DNA of 64,000 nucleotides from Streptomyces daqingensis (GCF_014645895.1 NZ_BMMP01000004.1:1-64000), one strand, 5' to 3'; shown: positions 15,126-24,172, counted from the stretch's first letter. Made by a program: numbers and translations. Notes: generated from the letters alone by a model not told the origin.

Positions 15126-16295
15126 TCACAGGACGCGGCAGGTCAGGCTCGGTGCCGGGCTTCCGCTGCCGGTGGCTTCGAGGCCGAAGGTGACCTCGCC
15201 GGACGGAGCGATCGGCTGGTTCGTGCTGATCTTGCGTGCGGTGACCGCGTTGCCGGACTGCTCGATGTCGGCGTTCCAGGTCTTCCTGAACCGCTTGCCG
15301 TCCGGCCAGGTCCAGGAGACCACCCAGTCGTCGGCGGGGCGGCTCGTGGTGTTCGTGACCCGGACCGTGGCGGTGAAGTCCTCCCACTGGCTCTCCACGT
15401 GCCAGGACGCCTCGCAGCCGCTGTCGCCGCCTCCGCCCGGGGCCGGGGTCTGCGGGCCGGAGGGGGGCCTGTTCCCGTCCGCGCCGTGTCCCTCGTCCTT
15501 CGCGCCGTCCCCGGACTCGCTCTCCGCGGGGTCCGGCGCCTCCGGAGAGGAGGGGGCGGGGCCGGGCTTCTCGTCCTTCTTCTCCTTCTTCCCCGACGGT
15601 GCGTCCGTCTCGGGGGCCCGGCTCTCCGGGGCCGCGGGGAGCCGCGCGCCCGCCCGCGGTGCCGGATCGCCGCTCTGCCCGAAGGGCCAGCCGCCCGCCT
15701 GGTGCAGCACGGCCGCCAGGACGAGCAGCAGTACGCCGGTGAGGACGGCGCCCGTCAGTACCGGCCGCCGCCCCATCGCCGGGCGGCGGCCGGCGCCGCC
15801 TCCCCCGGCCTCGTCCCCGGCGTCTGCCTCGTCGAGGGCGTCGAAAGCGGAGGTGTTCGGGACGGCGGGCGGCTCGACCGTCTGCGCCGGAAGGTCGGCG
15901 TACGGGCGGACGAGCGACGGGGCGGCAGCGTCCACGGAGGCGCCGTCTGCCTCGGCCTCCCCCTGGTCCGGCGCGGCTGACGGGCCGGGCTTCTCCGGGG
16001 CACTGGGGGCGGACGGCGAGGCGTTCTCCGGGACGTCCGGAGCGCCGGACTCCGTGGCTTCCGGGGCGTCCTCCGGGGCGGCAGCGGCGACTTCAGGCGT
16101 AACTCCGGCTCCGACTCCGGCTCCGGGTGCGGATTCGGCTTCGGGTGCGGCCTCCGCCCCAGGTCTGGGTTCCGCCTCAGGTGCGGCTTCGGCTCCGGGT
16201 GCGGTTCCGGGCTCGGGTATGCCTTCCGCGGATGCGGCGTCCGCCTCCTCGGGCTGCCGGGCGGCGCCGTGTGACGCGGAGTCTTCGGTGCTCAA
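15126..16295 (-). CDS. membrane-anchored CBM2-type protein
   Basis: A 389-residue protein. The first ~165 residues are Ala/Pro/Glu/Ser-rich and disordered; one membrane span follows (LTGAVLTGVLLLVLAAVLHQ, about 180-199); then a charged linker and a C-terminal carbohydrate-binding-like beta domain (about 290-389). The domain holds paired Trp in WHVESQWEDFTATVRVTNTT and VVSWTWPDGKRF, and a NA-containing strand (KTWNADIEQSG). This matches CBM2 features but there is no catalytic domain. The TTG at 16295 is preferred over longer frames because GAGGGAG lies five bases upstream. A MITE lies 100 bp upstream. Confidence 0.75.
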   Translation of the reverse strand: MSTEDSASHGAARQPEEADAASAEGIPEPGTAPGAEAAPEAEPRPGAEAAPEAESAPGAGVGAGVTPEVAAAAPEDAPEATESGAPDVPENASPSAPSAPEKPGPSAAPDQGEAEADGASVDAAAPSLVRPYADLPAQTVEPPAVPNTSAFDALDEADAGDEAGGGGAGRRPAMGRRPVLTGAVLTGVLLLVLAAVLHQAGGWPFGQSGDPAPRAGARLPAAPESRAPETDAPSGKKEKKDEKPGPAPSSPEAPDPAESESGDGAKDEGHGADGNRPPSGPQTPAPGGGGDSGCEASWHVESQWEDFTATVRVTNTTSRPADDWVVSWTWPDGKRFRKTWNADIEQSGNAVTARKISTNQPIAPSGEVTFGLEATGSGSPAPSLTCRVL

Positions 16296-16396
16296 CGGAA
16301 CTCCCTCTGGCGACGTTCGGAGGAACCGGCGCGGACCGGATGCGGAGCGGGCCCACCGGGGATAGGGCAGGCTACCTTCGGGCACCGGACGGTTGG

Positions 16397-16575
16397 CTAG
16401 GCTCTGTCTGACAAATCCCGCCTGGTTGGCGGTGTCCGGCACGCGTCCTCACTGCGTTGTCGATCGTCGGCGCAGCCCGCTGCGCTCTCCTCCCTCCGCC
16501 TTGCGATCACACGCACCGGACACCGCCAACCACGTCCTGACGGACGTACGACGCTATTTGTCAGACAGAACCTAG
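16397..16575. mobile_element. MITE copy 1 with CTAG target duplication
   Basis: A 171-bp non-coding element (16401-16571) flanked by CTAG on both sides. Its terminal inverted repeats are GCTCTGTCTGACAAAT and its complement at 16556-16571, 15 of 16 matching. Inner inverted repeats (GTTGGCGGTGTCCGG and its complement) let almost the whole element fold into a hairpin. It has no transposase. CTAG targets and size fit an IS5-family-mobilised MITE. It lies in the upstream region of the CBM2 gene. Confidence 0.85.
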
Positions 16576-16772
16576 CTACTCGCGAGTGTCCGCCGACCTG
16601 GAATTCCGCCGCCGCACGGCGTGATCCGTGTCCCCGCGGGGCGAGCGCTCACGGCCGTTCAGCCCGCGATCCACCGGAGAGCGCCACTGCGCACGCCCAA
16701 GAGGGCTCTGGCCGCGCGCAGTTGACCGTTGCGGCAGTGCGGCGTGTGGGCCGTTGCTAGGTTGCTTCGGGC

Positions 16773-16802
16773 ATCGAAATCGGCATCGGCATCGGCATCG
16801 AG
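16773..16802 (+). repeat. hexanucleotide repeat in 5' leader
   Basis: Five consecutive six-base units (ATCGAA, three ATCGGC, ATCGAG) end just before the GGGAGAAG ribosome binding site of the secreted EEP protein gene. Copy-number change would alter leader length but not reading frame. Confidence 0.7.
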
Positions 16803-16811
16803 GGAGAAGAC

Positions 16812-17651
16812 ATGGCGTCGGTTCGCAGGATCGCGTTGCCGGCCGTCGCTCTCGCCGCGCTGGGAGGTGCGCTGCTGGCCGGCACGGGCGTCGCGACGCC
16901 TCCCGCCGCAGACGAGAAGGCAGCGGTCGCTCCGGTCGAGTTCGTCACGGCGAACGTGCCGTTCACTCTCTCCGCGAAGAAGGCACGCGCGCAGGTGAAG
17001 CACGTGCTGTCGGCCGATCCGGACGTCCTGGTGCTCCAGGAGGTACGCCACCGCGACGTGAAGGCGATCGTCGACAAGGTGAGCGGCAAGGGCACTTGGA
17101 AGGTACTGCAGCCCGAAGGTGCGAAGGGCGCCTCCGCCGTCGTCTGGAAGAAGGAGAGGTTCAAGCCTCTCGGTCAGGGGGCGCGCGTCGCGTTCCGCGG
17201 CAAGGCGTATGACCGGCACCTGCTGTGGGCGGCGCTGAAGGACGTCCGGACGGAACGCGTGTACACGGCTGTCGGGTTGCACTACCCGCCGGACGCGAGC
17301 AACGACCCCGCCATGCGGGACCTCTACATCACCATGAACGGCAACTACCGCAAGCTCGTCAAGGAGTTGCGCGGCAAGGGGAGGCACCCGATCGCGGGCG
17401 GCGACTGGAACCACCCCCTGGACGTGCGCCGCGAGCCGTGGAGTCCGGTCCCGGTCAACCGCGCCCTGGGGATGACGACCAACTGGCTGCAAGGCACGCC
17501 GTGCTCGAGCGGCACCAGTGCCCGGGGCGGACGGATCGACGGTTTCGCCTTCGACAAGTCCCGTACGGCGCTGCGGAGTCAGGGCTGCATGAAGCGGCTC
17601 CACTCCGACCACCGGCCCGTGCGCATGACCGTGGTCTCCAAGGCGAAGTAG
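16812..17651 (+). CDS. secreted endonuclease/exonuclease/phosphatase family protein
   Basis: A 279-residue protein with an N-terminal signal peptide (RIALPAVALAALGGALLAGT) and the EEP (DNase I-like) fold. Metal and catalytic positions are seen: Asn in FVTANVPF, Glu in VLVLQEVRH, the HYPPDAS loop, GGDWNHPLD with the Asp/Asn pair, and the C-terminal HSDHRPV. It probably cleaves extracellular phosphodiesters (nucleic acid or lipid head group); the substrate cannot be told. The ATG has GGGAGAAG just upstream, itself preceded by a hexanucleotide repeat. Confidence 0.85.
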   Translation: MASVRRIALPAVALAALGGALLAGTGVATPPAADEKAAVAPVEFVTANVPFTLSAKKARAQVKHVLSADPDVLVLQEVRHRDVKAIVDKVSGKGTWKVLQPEGAKGASAVVWKKERFKPLGQGARVAFRGKAYDRHLLWAALKDVRTERVYTAVGLHYPPDASNDPAMRDLYITMNGNYRKLVKELRGKGRHPIAGGDWNHPLDVRREPWSPVPVNRALGMTTNWLQGTPCSSGTSARGGRIDGFAFDKSRTALRSQGCMKRLHSDHRPVRMTVVSKAK

Positions 17652-17794
17652 CGGGCGGGACAGCGAGGTTGTGGGACCCCCGGCCCCGCCCGGCGAACCG
17701 GGCAGGGCGGATCGGAAAGAATCGGGACCGCGGGGAACCGGGACCGGGGCTGGGGCCGCGAGCGGAGTGGTGTGCCCCGCGGGGAGTTCGCTTC

Positions 17795-18654
17795 AGGAGA
17801 CCTGCGCCGGCAGGCTCCGTGCCGCGTCGGAGGCTCCGTCGGGGCGTATTCCGGCTGCCACCGCACGGCCCCTTGCGCCACGTCCGGCCGCAGCGCCTGC
17901 TCCAGCGCGGTCGTCAGGAAACCGGCCGCCGGTCCGGCGGACGGACGGTCCGCTTCCGTCCCGGGTCCGACCGCGGTTCCGCTCCCGAGGTCCTGTACGC
18001 GTCGGCCCAGTGCGGCTGGTCGTAGAGCTGCGGCAGCACCACCTGGGGTGCTCCCGCGCGGGCGGCGGCAGTCGTCGTCCCCGCACCGCCGTGGTGGACG
18101 ACCGCCGCGACCCGCGTGAACAGCGCCTGCTGTTCACCTCTCCGACGGACAGGCAGTCCTTCCCGTCGTCCGGTGCGAGATCCCGGCCCACCTGCGAGAG
18201 AGGATCGTGCGCCGACCGACGGCGCGGGCCGCGTCCACCATGCTCCGGGCGGCTCCCTCCGGCGCGCTGATGCTGCCGAAGCCGAAGTGGACGGGCGGTT
18301 CACCCGCGTCGAGGAAGCTCTGGCAGCTCGGAGGGGAGCGGACGTTCGTCGGGGAGGAGCCAGGCGCCGGTCTGCCGGACGCCGGAGTCTGCCGGGCCGG
18401 GCCAGGGCGACAGGACGGGGTCGGCGGCGAGCCACGGCCGCCCGGTGAACAGGTGGGGCTCCGGCCGCTGTGCGGAGCGCGGCGAACTGCGCCGCGACGC
18501 CCGACATCCCCTGGGTGAACTGGCGTTGTACGGATGCGGCACGCTCGTCCTGGAGCTGGCCGCGGTAGCCGCGGGCCTCGCGTTCCTCCGTACCAGCACG
18601 GACGTCGAGGAGATCCGCGTCAGTGGCGCCTGCCCGACCGGCGGGCCGCCGCAC
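17795..18654 (-). pseudogene. decayed MGT-type glycosyltransferase
   Basis: Fragments of a GT1 (macrolide glycosyltransferase-like) protein occur in order in three frames. These are [20 protein letters not shown] near the N-terminal domain, then [20 protein letters not shown] and [20 protein letters not shown], then the sugar-nucleotide motif [20 protein letters not shown] with [16 protein letters not shown], then AVAAGIRPDGASDAARSL at the end. Several frameshifts and an apparent internal deletion of about 150 residues separate them. Coordinates are approximate. It is a dead gene, presumably once modifying a natural product or xenobiotic. Confidence 0.7.
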
Positions 18655-18747
18655 GCGACGCGGATGCCCGCCGGGGAGGCCCCTTCTCCTACTCGGCCCC
18701 TGCCCGTCTCCGCCCGGCGTACGCCGGTGACACGCTCCGCCAGTGCG

Positions 18748-19119
18748 TCACTGGCGGCCCCGTGTACCGGCGTCCGCACGCACGGGCTTCATCGGATCGT
18801 GCCCTAGCGTCATGAGGCGGTGCCGCCAGTTCGGCTGGCCCGTGGTGGGCTCCATGTCGGCTCCCCGCTCGGCGGTGACGGTGTCGACCACCTTGCGCAT
18901 GACGCGGACGTCGTCGTCGTTGAGGTCGCCGCGGCGCTTGCCGAGGATCCTCAGCACGTGCCGCCCGTTCTCGGTTCCCGCCTGGTCGGGAAGCTCCTCG
19001 CTGTCCTGGCCGGCCGACCGGGTCCGCAGCCACTCCTCCAGCTCCCGGGACGACATGTTGACGACGGCGTGGAACTCCTCCCAGAGCTCGTCCCGCTCGT
19101 GTCCGTCGGTGCGTGCCAT
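18748..19119 (-). CDS. DUF3140 domain protein
   Basis: A 123-residue soluble protein with the DUF3140 pattern: ELWEEFHAVVNMSSRELEEWL near the start, HVLRILGKRRGDLNDDDVRVMRKVV in the middle, and NWRHRLMTLGHDPMK at the end. Family function is unknown. The ATG at 19119 is supported by AAGGAGA seven bases upstream. It is divergent from the PadR regulator and may share its control region. Confidence 0.85.
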   Translation of the reverse strand: MARTDGHERDELWEEFHAVVNMSSRELEEWLRTRSAGQDSEELPDQAGTENGRHVLRILGKRRGDLNDDDVRVMRKVVDTVTAERGADMEPTTGQPNWRHRLMTLGHDPMKPVRADAGTRGRQ

Positions 19120-19272
19120 GAGCGTCTCCTTCCAGCCTCCCCCGGCCGGGGCCCGGACCGGGTAGCCCGCGCACCGGAGCGGAAACAGCGGCCGGAGGGA
19201 GATCCAGCCGGACCGGTCCCCGCGCGCTCTCACCGGGGTCAGGACGGATGCCCGGCCGCCCCGTGGCCACTA

Positions 19273-19287
19273 CCATGCAATGCATGG
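19273..19287. promoter_or_regulatory. 15-bp palindrome over the PadR gene start
   Basis: CCATGCAATGCATGG is a perfect 7-1-7 palindrome. It overlaps a TACCAT -10 (19271-19276) and the ATG at 19284, so a protein bound here would block its own promoter. PadR autoregulation is usual; the site is the obvious candidate. Confidence 0.6.
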
Positions 19288-19667
19288 CACCTGGCAATGC
19301 AAGCAATGGGGGTGGCGGCGGAAGAGTCGCGAGCCAGCTCCGTAAGGGGGTTCTGGAGTACTGCGTACTCGCACTGCTGCGTCAACGGCCCCTGTGCGGC
19401 GTGGAGTTGATGGAGCAGCTCTCCGCGGGCCACGTCATGGCGACCACGCAGGGCACCATCTACCCCCTGCTGTCGCGGCTGCGCCGGGACGCTCTGGTCG
19501 ACTCGCAGCTGCGGGAGTCGCCGGCCGGGCCCCCGCGCCGCTACTACTCCCTGACCGACAGCGGCCACGTCGCGCTCGAAGCATTCGCCGCGTACTGGCC
19601 GGACTTCCGCGACACCGTCGACCACTTCCTCGCCGAACCGCTGGAGAGCAGCAAAGAGAATTCGTGA
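19284..19667 (+). CDS. PadR family transcriptional regulator
   Basis: A 127-residue PadR winged-helix repressor. The HTH region is GVLEYCVLALLRQRPLCGVELMEQL, the wing region GTIYPLLSRLRRDALVDSQL followed by PPRRYYSLTDSG, and a short C-terminal dimer helix follows. The ATG at 19284 sits seven bases after a TACCAT -10, fitting a leaderless message; an in-frame ATG at 19275 is the alternative. It is followed directly by a decayed membrane gene that was probably its regulated partner. Confidence 0.85.
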   Translation: MAPGNASNGGGGGRVASQLRKGVLEYCVLALLRQRPLCGVELMEQLSAGHVMATTQGTIYPLLSRLRRDALVDSQLRESPAGPPRRYYSLTDSGHVALEAFAAYWPDFRDTVDHFLAEPLESSKENS

Positions 19668-20046
19668 ACACGCCCTGATACGCGACTACCTGACGGCCGT
19701 CGAGCAGGAGGGCAGTGTCCTTTCCGCCTACGCCGCGAGGAACGGCTCACCGATCCGGGCTTGTGGTCCCGACGCTCTGCCTCATCGCGGGGGCCGTCGG
19801 CGTCGCACTGCTGTGGGGCTCGAAAGGGTGGAAGCTCCGTGACCGCGTCTTGGGCACCCTCATCCCTGTCTCGTCCCCGCTCATCTGGATCGGCCTGGAG
19901 ATGTCGGCAGCTCGCTGCCCTTCGGCCTGGGCCCCCCGTCGTCCCCCGTGCTCGTGCTCGCCCTTTCCGCTCCCGTGCTGGGCAGCGTGCACCTGTTCCG
20001 GGCGGCCCGCCGCCGCAACGCCGCCCGGACGACGCCGAGCGTCTGA
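19664..20046 (+). pseudogene. decayed HAAS-type membrane protein
   Basis: Directly after the PadR gene, pieces in three frames rebuild a membrane protein usually paired with PadR. They are REHALIRDYLTAVEQEGSVL (the N-terminal HAAS-like helix), LVVPTLCLIAGAVGVALLWG with VLGTLIPVSSPLIWIGLEM (two membrane segments), and SPVLVLALSAPVLGSVHLFR at the end. No start codon and at least two frame changes are evident, and part of the middle is missing. Ends are approximate. Confidence 0.6.
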
Positions 20047-20062
20047 CGGCGGGCCCTCCCGC

Positions 20063-22648
20063 TCACAGCCGGGGGTCGACGGGCTCCGACTCCAGCGCGA
20101 GCACGGCGAAGACCGCCTCGTGGACGCGCCACAGCGGCTCCCCCGCCGCCAGCCTGTCGACGGCCTCCAGCCCCAGCGCGTACTCGCGCAGCGCCAGTGA
20201 GCGCTTGTGCCCGAGGTGGCGCGAGCGCAGCCGCGTCAGATGCTCCGGCGCGGTGTAGTCCGGCCCGTAGACGATCCGCAGGTACTCCTTCCCGCGGCAC
20301 TTCACGCCCGGCTGCACCAGGCCCTTCCCGCCGCGGACGAGCGCCTGCTCCGGCTTGACGACCATGCCCTCGCCGCCGGACGCCGTCGCCCGCAGCCACC
20401 ACTCCACGGCAGCTGCCTCGCTCTGCGGGTCCTCCGTGTCCACGACGGTGCGGGCGGTGCCCTGCAGCAGCACGGGCCGTCCGGCCGTCTCCGCCGCGGC
20501 CTCGTCGGCCGCCACCAGCCGGTCCAGCCAGCCGAGTTGGTCCAGGTGCCCCACTCCCGCGAGGCTGCGTCCTTCCGCCGCCAGGATCTGGAACGGGGCC
20601 AGGCGTACGCCGTCGAGACCGTCGACCGTCCAGCAGTAGCGCCGGTAGGCGTCGGTGAACGCCCGTGCCGACGCGTCCCGTTGACGCTGGCGCTCCAGCA
20701 GCTCCCGGACGTCGACGCCCCGGCCCGCGGCGCTCTCCAGCGCCGCGACGGCACCGGGGAGGGCGGCGCGCGCGGCCGCACCGACCGACGCGTACTGGTG
20801 GCGCAGCAGACCGGACGCCTTCAGCGACCACGGAAGCAGTTCGGCGTCGAACAGCAGCCAGTCGGTGCCGAGTTCGTCCCACAGGCCCGCCCCTCCGACG
20901 GCCTCGCGCAGCCTCGCGAGGACCTGCTCCGTGGTGGCGGGGTCGTCGAAGAAGGGGCGTCCCGTCCTGGTGTGGACGGTGCCCGTGGTGCGGTCGGCCG
21001 CTCCGAAGCGCCGGCGGGCGGCCTCCTCGTCGCGGCACACCACGGCGACGGCCCGGGAGCCCATGTGCTTCTCCTCGCACACGAGCCGGGCGACCCCCGC
21101 TGAACGGTAGGCGGCGAAAGCCTCCTTGGGGTGTTCGAGGAAGCCGTCCTCCTGCGACGTCGCACACGGCGCCATCGTCGGCGGCAGGTACACCAGCCAG
21201 CGCGGGTCGACGGAGAACCTGCTCATCACCTCGAGAGCCGCCGCCGCGTTCTGCTCCCGCACCGAGACGCGGCCGTGGTGCGCCGTCTCCACGATGCGCC
21301 GGCCCGCGACGTCGGTCAGCTCCAGCGGACGTTCGGCGTGGTCGGGCGCCTCCCGCTCCAGCGGCCGCGCCGGCTCGTACCAGACCTTCTCCGCCGGTAC
21401 GTCGACGAGTTCGCGCTCCGGCCAGCGCAGCGCGGTCAGCCGGCCGCCGAAGACGCAGCCCGTGTCGAGGCAGAGGGTGTTGTTGACCCACGACGGCGAC
21501 GGCACCGGCGTGTGCCCGTAGACCACCGCGGCGCGGCCCCGGTACTCCTCGGCCCACGGGTAGCGCACGGGCAGGCCGTACTCGTCCGTCTCTCCCGTGG
21601 TGTCGCCGTAAAGCGCGAACGACCGCACCCGGCCGGACGTGCGGCCGTGGTACTTCTCGATGAGTCCCGCGTGGCAGACCACGAGGGCGCCCCCGTCGAG
21701 GACGTAGTGGCTGACGAGCGAGTCGACGAACGCGGCGACGCGCTCCTTGAACTCCTCGCTCTCGCCCTCCATCTGCGCGACCGTCTCGGCGAGGCCGTGG
21801 GTGTGCTGCACCTTGCGGCCCTTCAGGAAGCGGCCGAACTTGTTCTCGTGGTTGCCCGGCACGCACAGGGCGTTTCCGGCGGCGACCATGCCCATCACGA
21901 GGCGGAGCACGCCGGGGCTGTCCGGGCCGCGGTCGACGAGGTCGCCGACGAAGACGGCCGTACGCCCCTCAGGGTGCCGTGCGTCGACGGTGCGGCCCTG
22001 CCCGTCGCGTACGGCCTCGTAGCCGAGCCGTGCGAGCAGGCTCTCCAGTTCGCTGCGGCAGCCGTGGATGTCGCCGACGATGTCGAACGGGCCTGTCAGA
22101 TGCCGCAGGTCGTTGTAGCGCTTCTCCAACTCGACGGCGGCGGCGTCGACTTCGGCGGCGCCGTTCAGTACGTGGACCTTGCGGAACCCCTCGCGCTGCA
22201 GCCCGCGGACCGAGCGGCGCAACTCGCGCCGCTGCCGCGCCAGTACGCGCCCGGGCAGGTGCGCGCGGTCGGGGCGCCGCGAGTTGCGCTCGGCGCACAC
22301 GTCCTCGGGCACGTCGAGGACGATCGCGACCGGCAGCACGTCGTGCTCGCGGGCCAGTGCCACGAGCTGCCGGCGCGCCTCCGCCTGCACGTTGGTCGCG
22401 TCGACGACGGTCAGCCGCCCCGAGGCGAGCCGCTTGCCCGCGATGTAGTGCAGCAGGTCGAAGGCGTCCGGCGTGGCCGCCTGGTCGTTCTCGTCGTCGG
22501 CGACGAGGCCCCTGCACACGTCGGAGGAGACCACCTGCGTCGGGGCGAAGTGCCGCCGGGCGAAGGTGGACTTGCCCGAACCCGTGGCGCCGACGAGGAC
22601 GACCAGGGACAGGTCGGGTACACCGAGGAGCTTCCGTGCGTCCGTCAT
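20063..22648 (-). CDS. pnkp: polynucleotide kinase-phosphatase, RNA repair
   Basis: An 861-residue three-domain enzyme. The N-terminal 5'-kinase has the P-loop GATGSGKST (about 20-28) and the VVDATN segment. The central 2',3'-phosphatase is a metallophosphoesterase with GDIHGC, VFVGDLVDRGPDS, VPGNHENK and VYGHTPVPS (about 190-420). The C-terminal ligase-like nucleotidyltransferase has the lysine motif CEEKHMGSRAVAV (Lys near 526) and a later VVKPEQALV. It heals and helps reseal ribotoxin-cut RNA with Hen1. The ATG at 22648 overlaps the hen1 stop (ATGA) and has GGGAAG upstream, so it is the second gene of a hen1-pnkp operon. Confidence 0.95.
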   Translation of the reverse strand: MTDARKLLGVPDLSLVVLVGATGSGKSTFARRHFAPTQVVSSDVCRGLVADDENDQAATPDAFDLLHYIAGKRLASGRLTVVDATNVQAEARRQLVALAREHDVLPVAIVLDVPEDVCAERNSRRPDRAHLPGRVLARQRRELRRSVRGLQREGFRKVHVLNGAAEVDAAAVELEKRYNDLRHLTGPFDIVGDIHGCRSELESLLARLGYEAVRDGQGRTVDARHPEGRTAVFVGDLVDRGPDSPGVLRLVMGMVAAGNALCVPGNHENKFGRFLKGRKVQHTHGLAETVAQMEGESEEFKERVAAFVDSLVSHYVLDGGALVVCHAGLIEKYHGRTSGRVRSFALYGDTTGETDEYGLPVRYPWAEEYRGRAAVVYGHTPVPSPSWVNNTLCLDTGCVFGGRLTALRWPERELVDVPAEKVWYEPARPLEREAPDHAERPLELTDVAGRRIVETAHHGRVSVREQNAAAALEVMSRFSVDPRWLVYLPPTMAPCATSQEDGFLEHPKEAFAAYRSAGVARLVCEEKHMGSRAVAVVCRDEEAARRRFGAADRTTGTVHTRTGRPFFDDPATTEQVLARLREAVGGAGLWDELGTDWLLFDAELLPWSLKASGLLRHQYASVGAAARAALPGAVAALESAAGRGVDVRELLERQRQRDASARAFTDAYRRYCWTVDGLDGVRLAPFQILAAEGRSLAGVGHLDQLGWLDRLVAADEAAAETAGRPVLLQGTARTVVDTEDPQSEAAAVEWWLRATASGGEGMVVKPEQALVRGGKGLVQPGVKCRGKEYLRIVYGPDYTAPEHLTRLRSRHLGHKRSLALREYALGLEAVDRLAAGEPLWRVHEAVFAVLALESEPVDPRL

Positions 22649-24165
22649 CGTGCTTCCCTCCTGGCCTTCCGTCCGTCCCGTCCCGCTGCACGTCCGTCTT
22701 CCGCTGCCTCTACGGGCACGCCGCCCTGCTCCTCCGCGCGGAAGACCGCCATCTGGGTCGGCGGGCCCACTTCGGGGTCCTCGTCGCCCACCGGCCTGTA
22801 CTCGACCGCGTAGCCGTGGCGCTGCGCCGAGGCGTCCGCCCAGGCGCGGAACTGCCGCCTGTCCCACTCGAATCGGTGGTCCGGGTGGCGCATCCTCCCC
22901 GCGGGCAGCGACTCCCAGCGCACGTTGTACTCGGCGTTGGGCGTCGTCACGACGACCGTCGAGGGCCTGGCCGCACCGAACACCGCGTGCTCCAGGGCGG
23001 GGAGCCTCGGCGGGTCGACGTGCTCGACCACCTCGCTCAGCACCGCCGCGTCGTACCCCTCCAGCCGCCTGTCGGTGTACGCCAGCGACCCCTGCAGCAG
23101 CTTCACCCGGGCCGCCAGGCGCTCGGGCATCCGGTCCAGGCGCAGGCGCCTCGCCGCCTCCTCTAGCGCACGCACGGAGACGTCCACGCCCACCACCTCG
23201 GTGAACGCGCGCTTCTTCAGCAGCTCCCGGACGAGCTGGCCCTGCCCGCAGCCGAGGTCCAGCACCCGCTGCGCGCCCGCCTCCCGGAGGACGCGCAGCA
23301 CCGCCTCCCTGCGCCGCACCGCGAGGGGCACGGGACGCTCCTCGGTGTCGGCGTCCTCGTCGACGGCGTTGTCCAGCTCCTCGGGGGCGGTGTCGTCTGC
23401 CTCCGCGAGCCTCGCCAGTTCCAGCCGCGCCAGGGCGTCCCGGGTGAGCGCTCCGCGCCGGGCGAGGTAGCGGCGCGTGATCAGTTCCTGCTCGGGGTGG
23501 CCGGCGAGCCAGCCCTCGCCCGCCCGCAGCAGCTTGTCCACCTCGTCCGCCGAGACCCAGTAGTGCTTCGCGTCGTCCAGGACGGGGAGCAGGACGTACA
23601 GATGGCGCAGCGCCTCGGAGAGCCGCAGCCGCCCCCGCAGGACGAGGTTGACGTACCGCGAGTCACCCCAGCCGGGGAACTGCTCGTCCAGCGGCAGGAC
23701 TTCGGCGTCCACCGTCCAACCGAGCGGCTCCAGCAGCCTGCGCACCAGGCCGGCACCGCCGCGGGCGGGCAGCGCGGGCACCTCGACCCGCAGGGCGAGC
23801 TGCTGTCCGGGCAGTTCGGGTTGGGCGTCGCAGCGGCCCTTCAACGCGCTCGAGAAGACGGTGCGGACAGCCACGGCGAGCAGCGAAGAGGCCGCGTAGG
23901 GGCGGTCGTTGACGTACTGCGCGAGTGCGGAGTAGGGCGCGCCGCCGCGGCCCTTGCCCTTGCCGCGCCGCACGAGTGCGACCGGGTCGACGTCGAGGAG
24001 GAGCGCCGCCGTGCAGCGCTCGGCGGACGCCTCGGGGTAGAAGACGTGCGCGTCGCCGTAGGCCGTGGAGAACCGCTGCGCCCGCTCGGGGTGCTTGTGC
24101 AGCAGGAAGCCCAAGTCGGTGGCCGGAACGGCGTCGTCGCCCGTGGTGCTGATCGTCAGGAACAC
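22645..24165 (-). CDS. hen1: Hen1, 3'-terminal RNA 2'-O-methyltransferase
   Basis: A 506-residue enzyme. The N-terminal half (to about 250) is the bacterial-specific Hen1 domain that acts with Pnkp in ligation (FLLHKHPERAQRF, SALAQYVNDRPYAASSLLAV). The C-terminal half is an SAM methyltransferase with VLDLGCGQGQLV and the metal-binding set SEVVEHVDPPRL plus the later TPNAEYNVRW and HPDHRFEW. It methylates the 2'-OH at the 3' end of broken RNA before sealing. The GTG at 24165 is chosen because GATACT lies seven bases upstream with no ribosome binding site (leaderless). It is translationally coupled to pnkp. Confidence 0.95.
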   Translation of the reverse strand: MFLTISTTGDDAVPATDLGFLLHKHPERAQRFSTAYGDAHVFYPEASAERCTAALLLDVDPVALVRRGKGKGRGGAPYSALAQYVNDRPYAASSLLAVAVRTVFSSALKGRCDAQPELPGQQLALRVEVPALPARGGAGLVRRLLEPLGWTVDAEVLPLDEQFPGWGDSRYVNLVLRGRLRLSEALRHLYVLLPVLDDAKHYWVSADEVDKLLRAGEGWLAGHPEQELITRRYLARRGALTRDALARLELARLAEADDTAPEELDNAVDEDADTEERPVPLAVRRREAVLRVLREAGAQRVLDLGCGQGQLVRELLKKRAFTEVVGVDVSVRALEEAARRLRLDRMPERLAARVKLLQGSLAYTDRRLEGYDAAVLSEVVEHVDPPRLPALEHAVFGAARPSTVVVTTPNAEYNVRWESLPAGRMRHPDHRFEWDRRQFRAWADASAQRHGYAVEYRPVGDEDPEVGPPTQMAVFRAEEQGGVPVEAAEDGRAAGRDGRKARREAR

Positions 24166-24172
24166 CTGAGCG

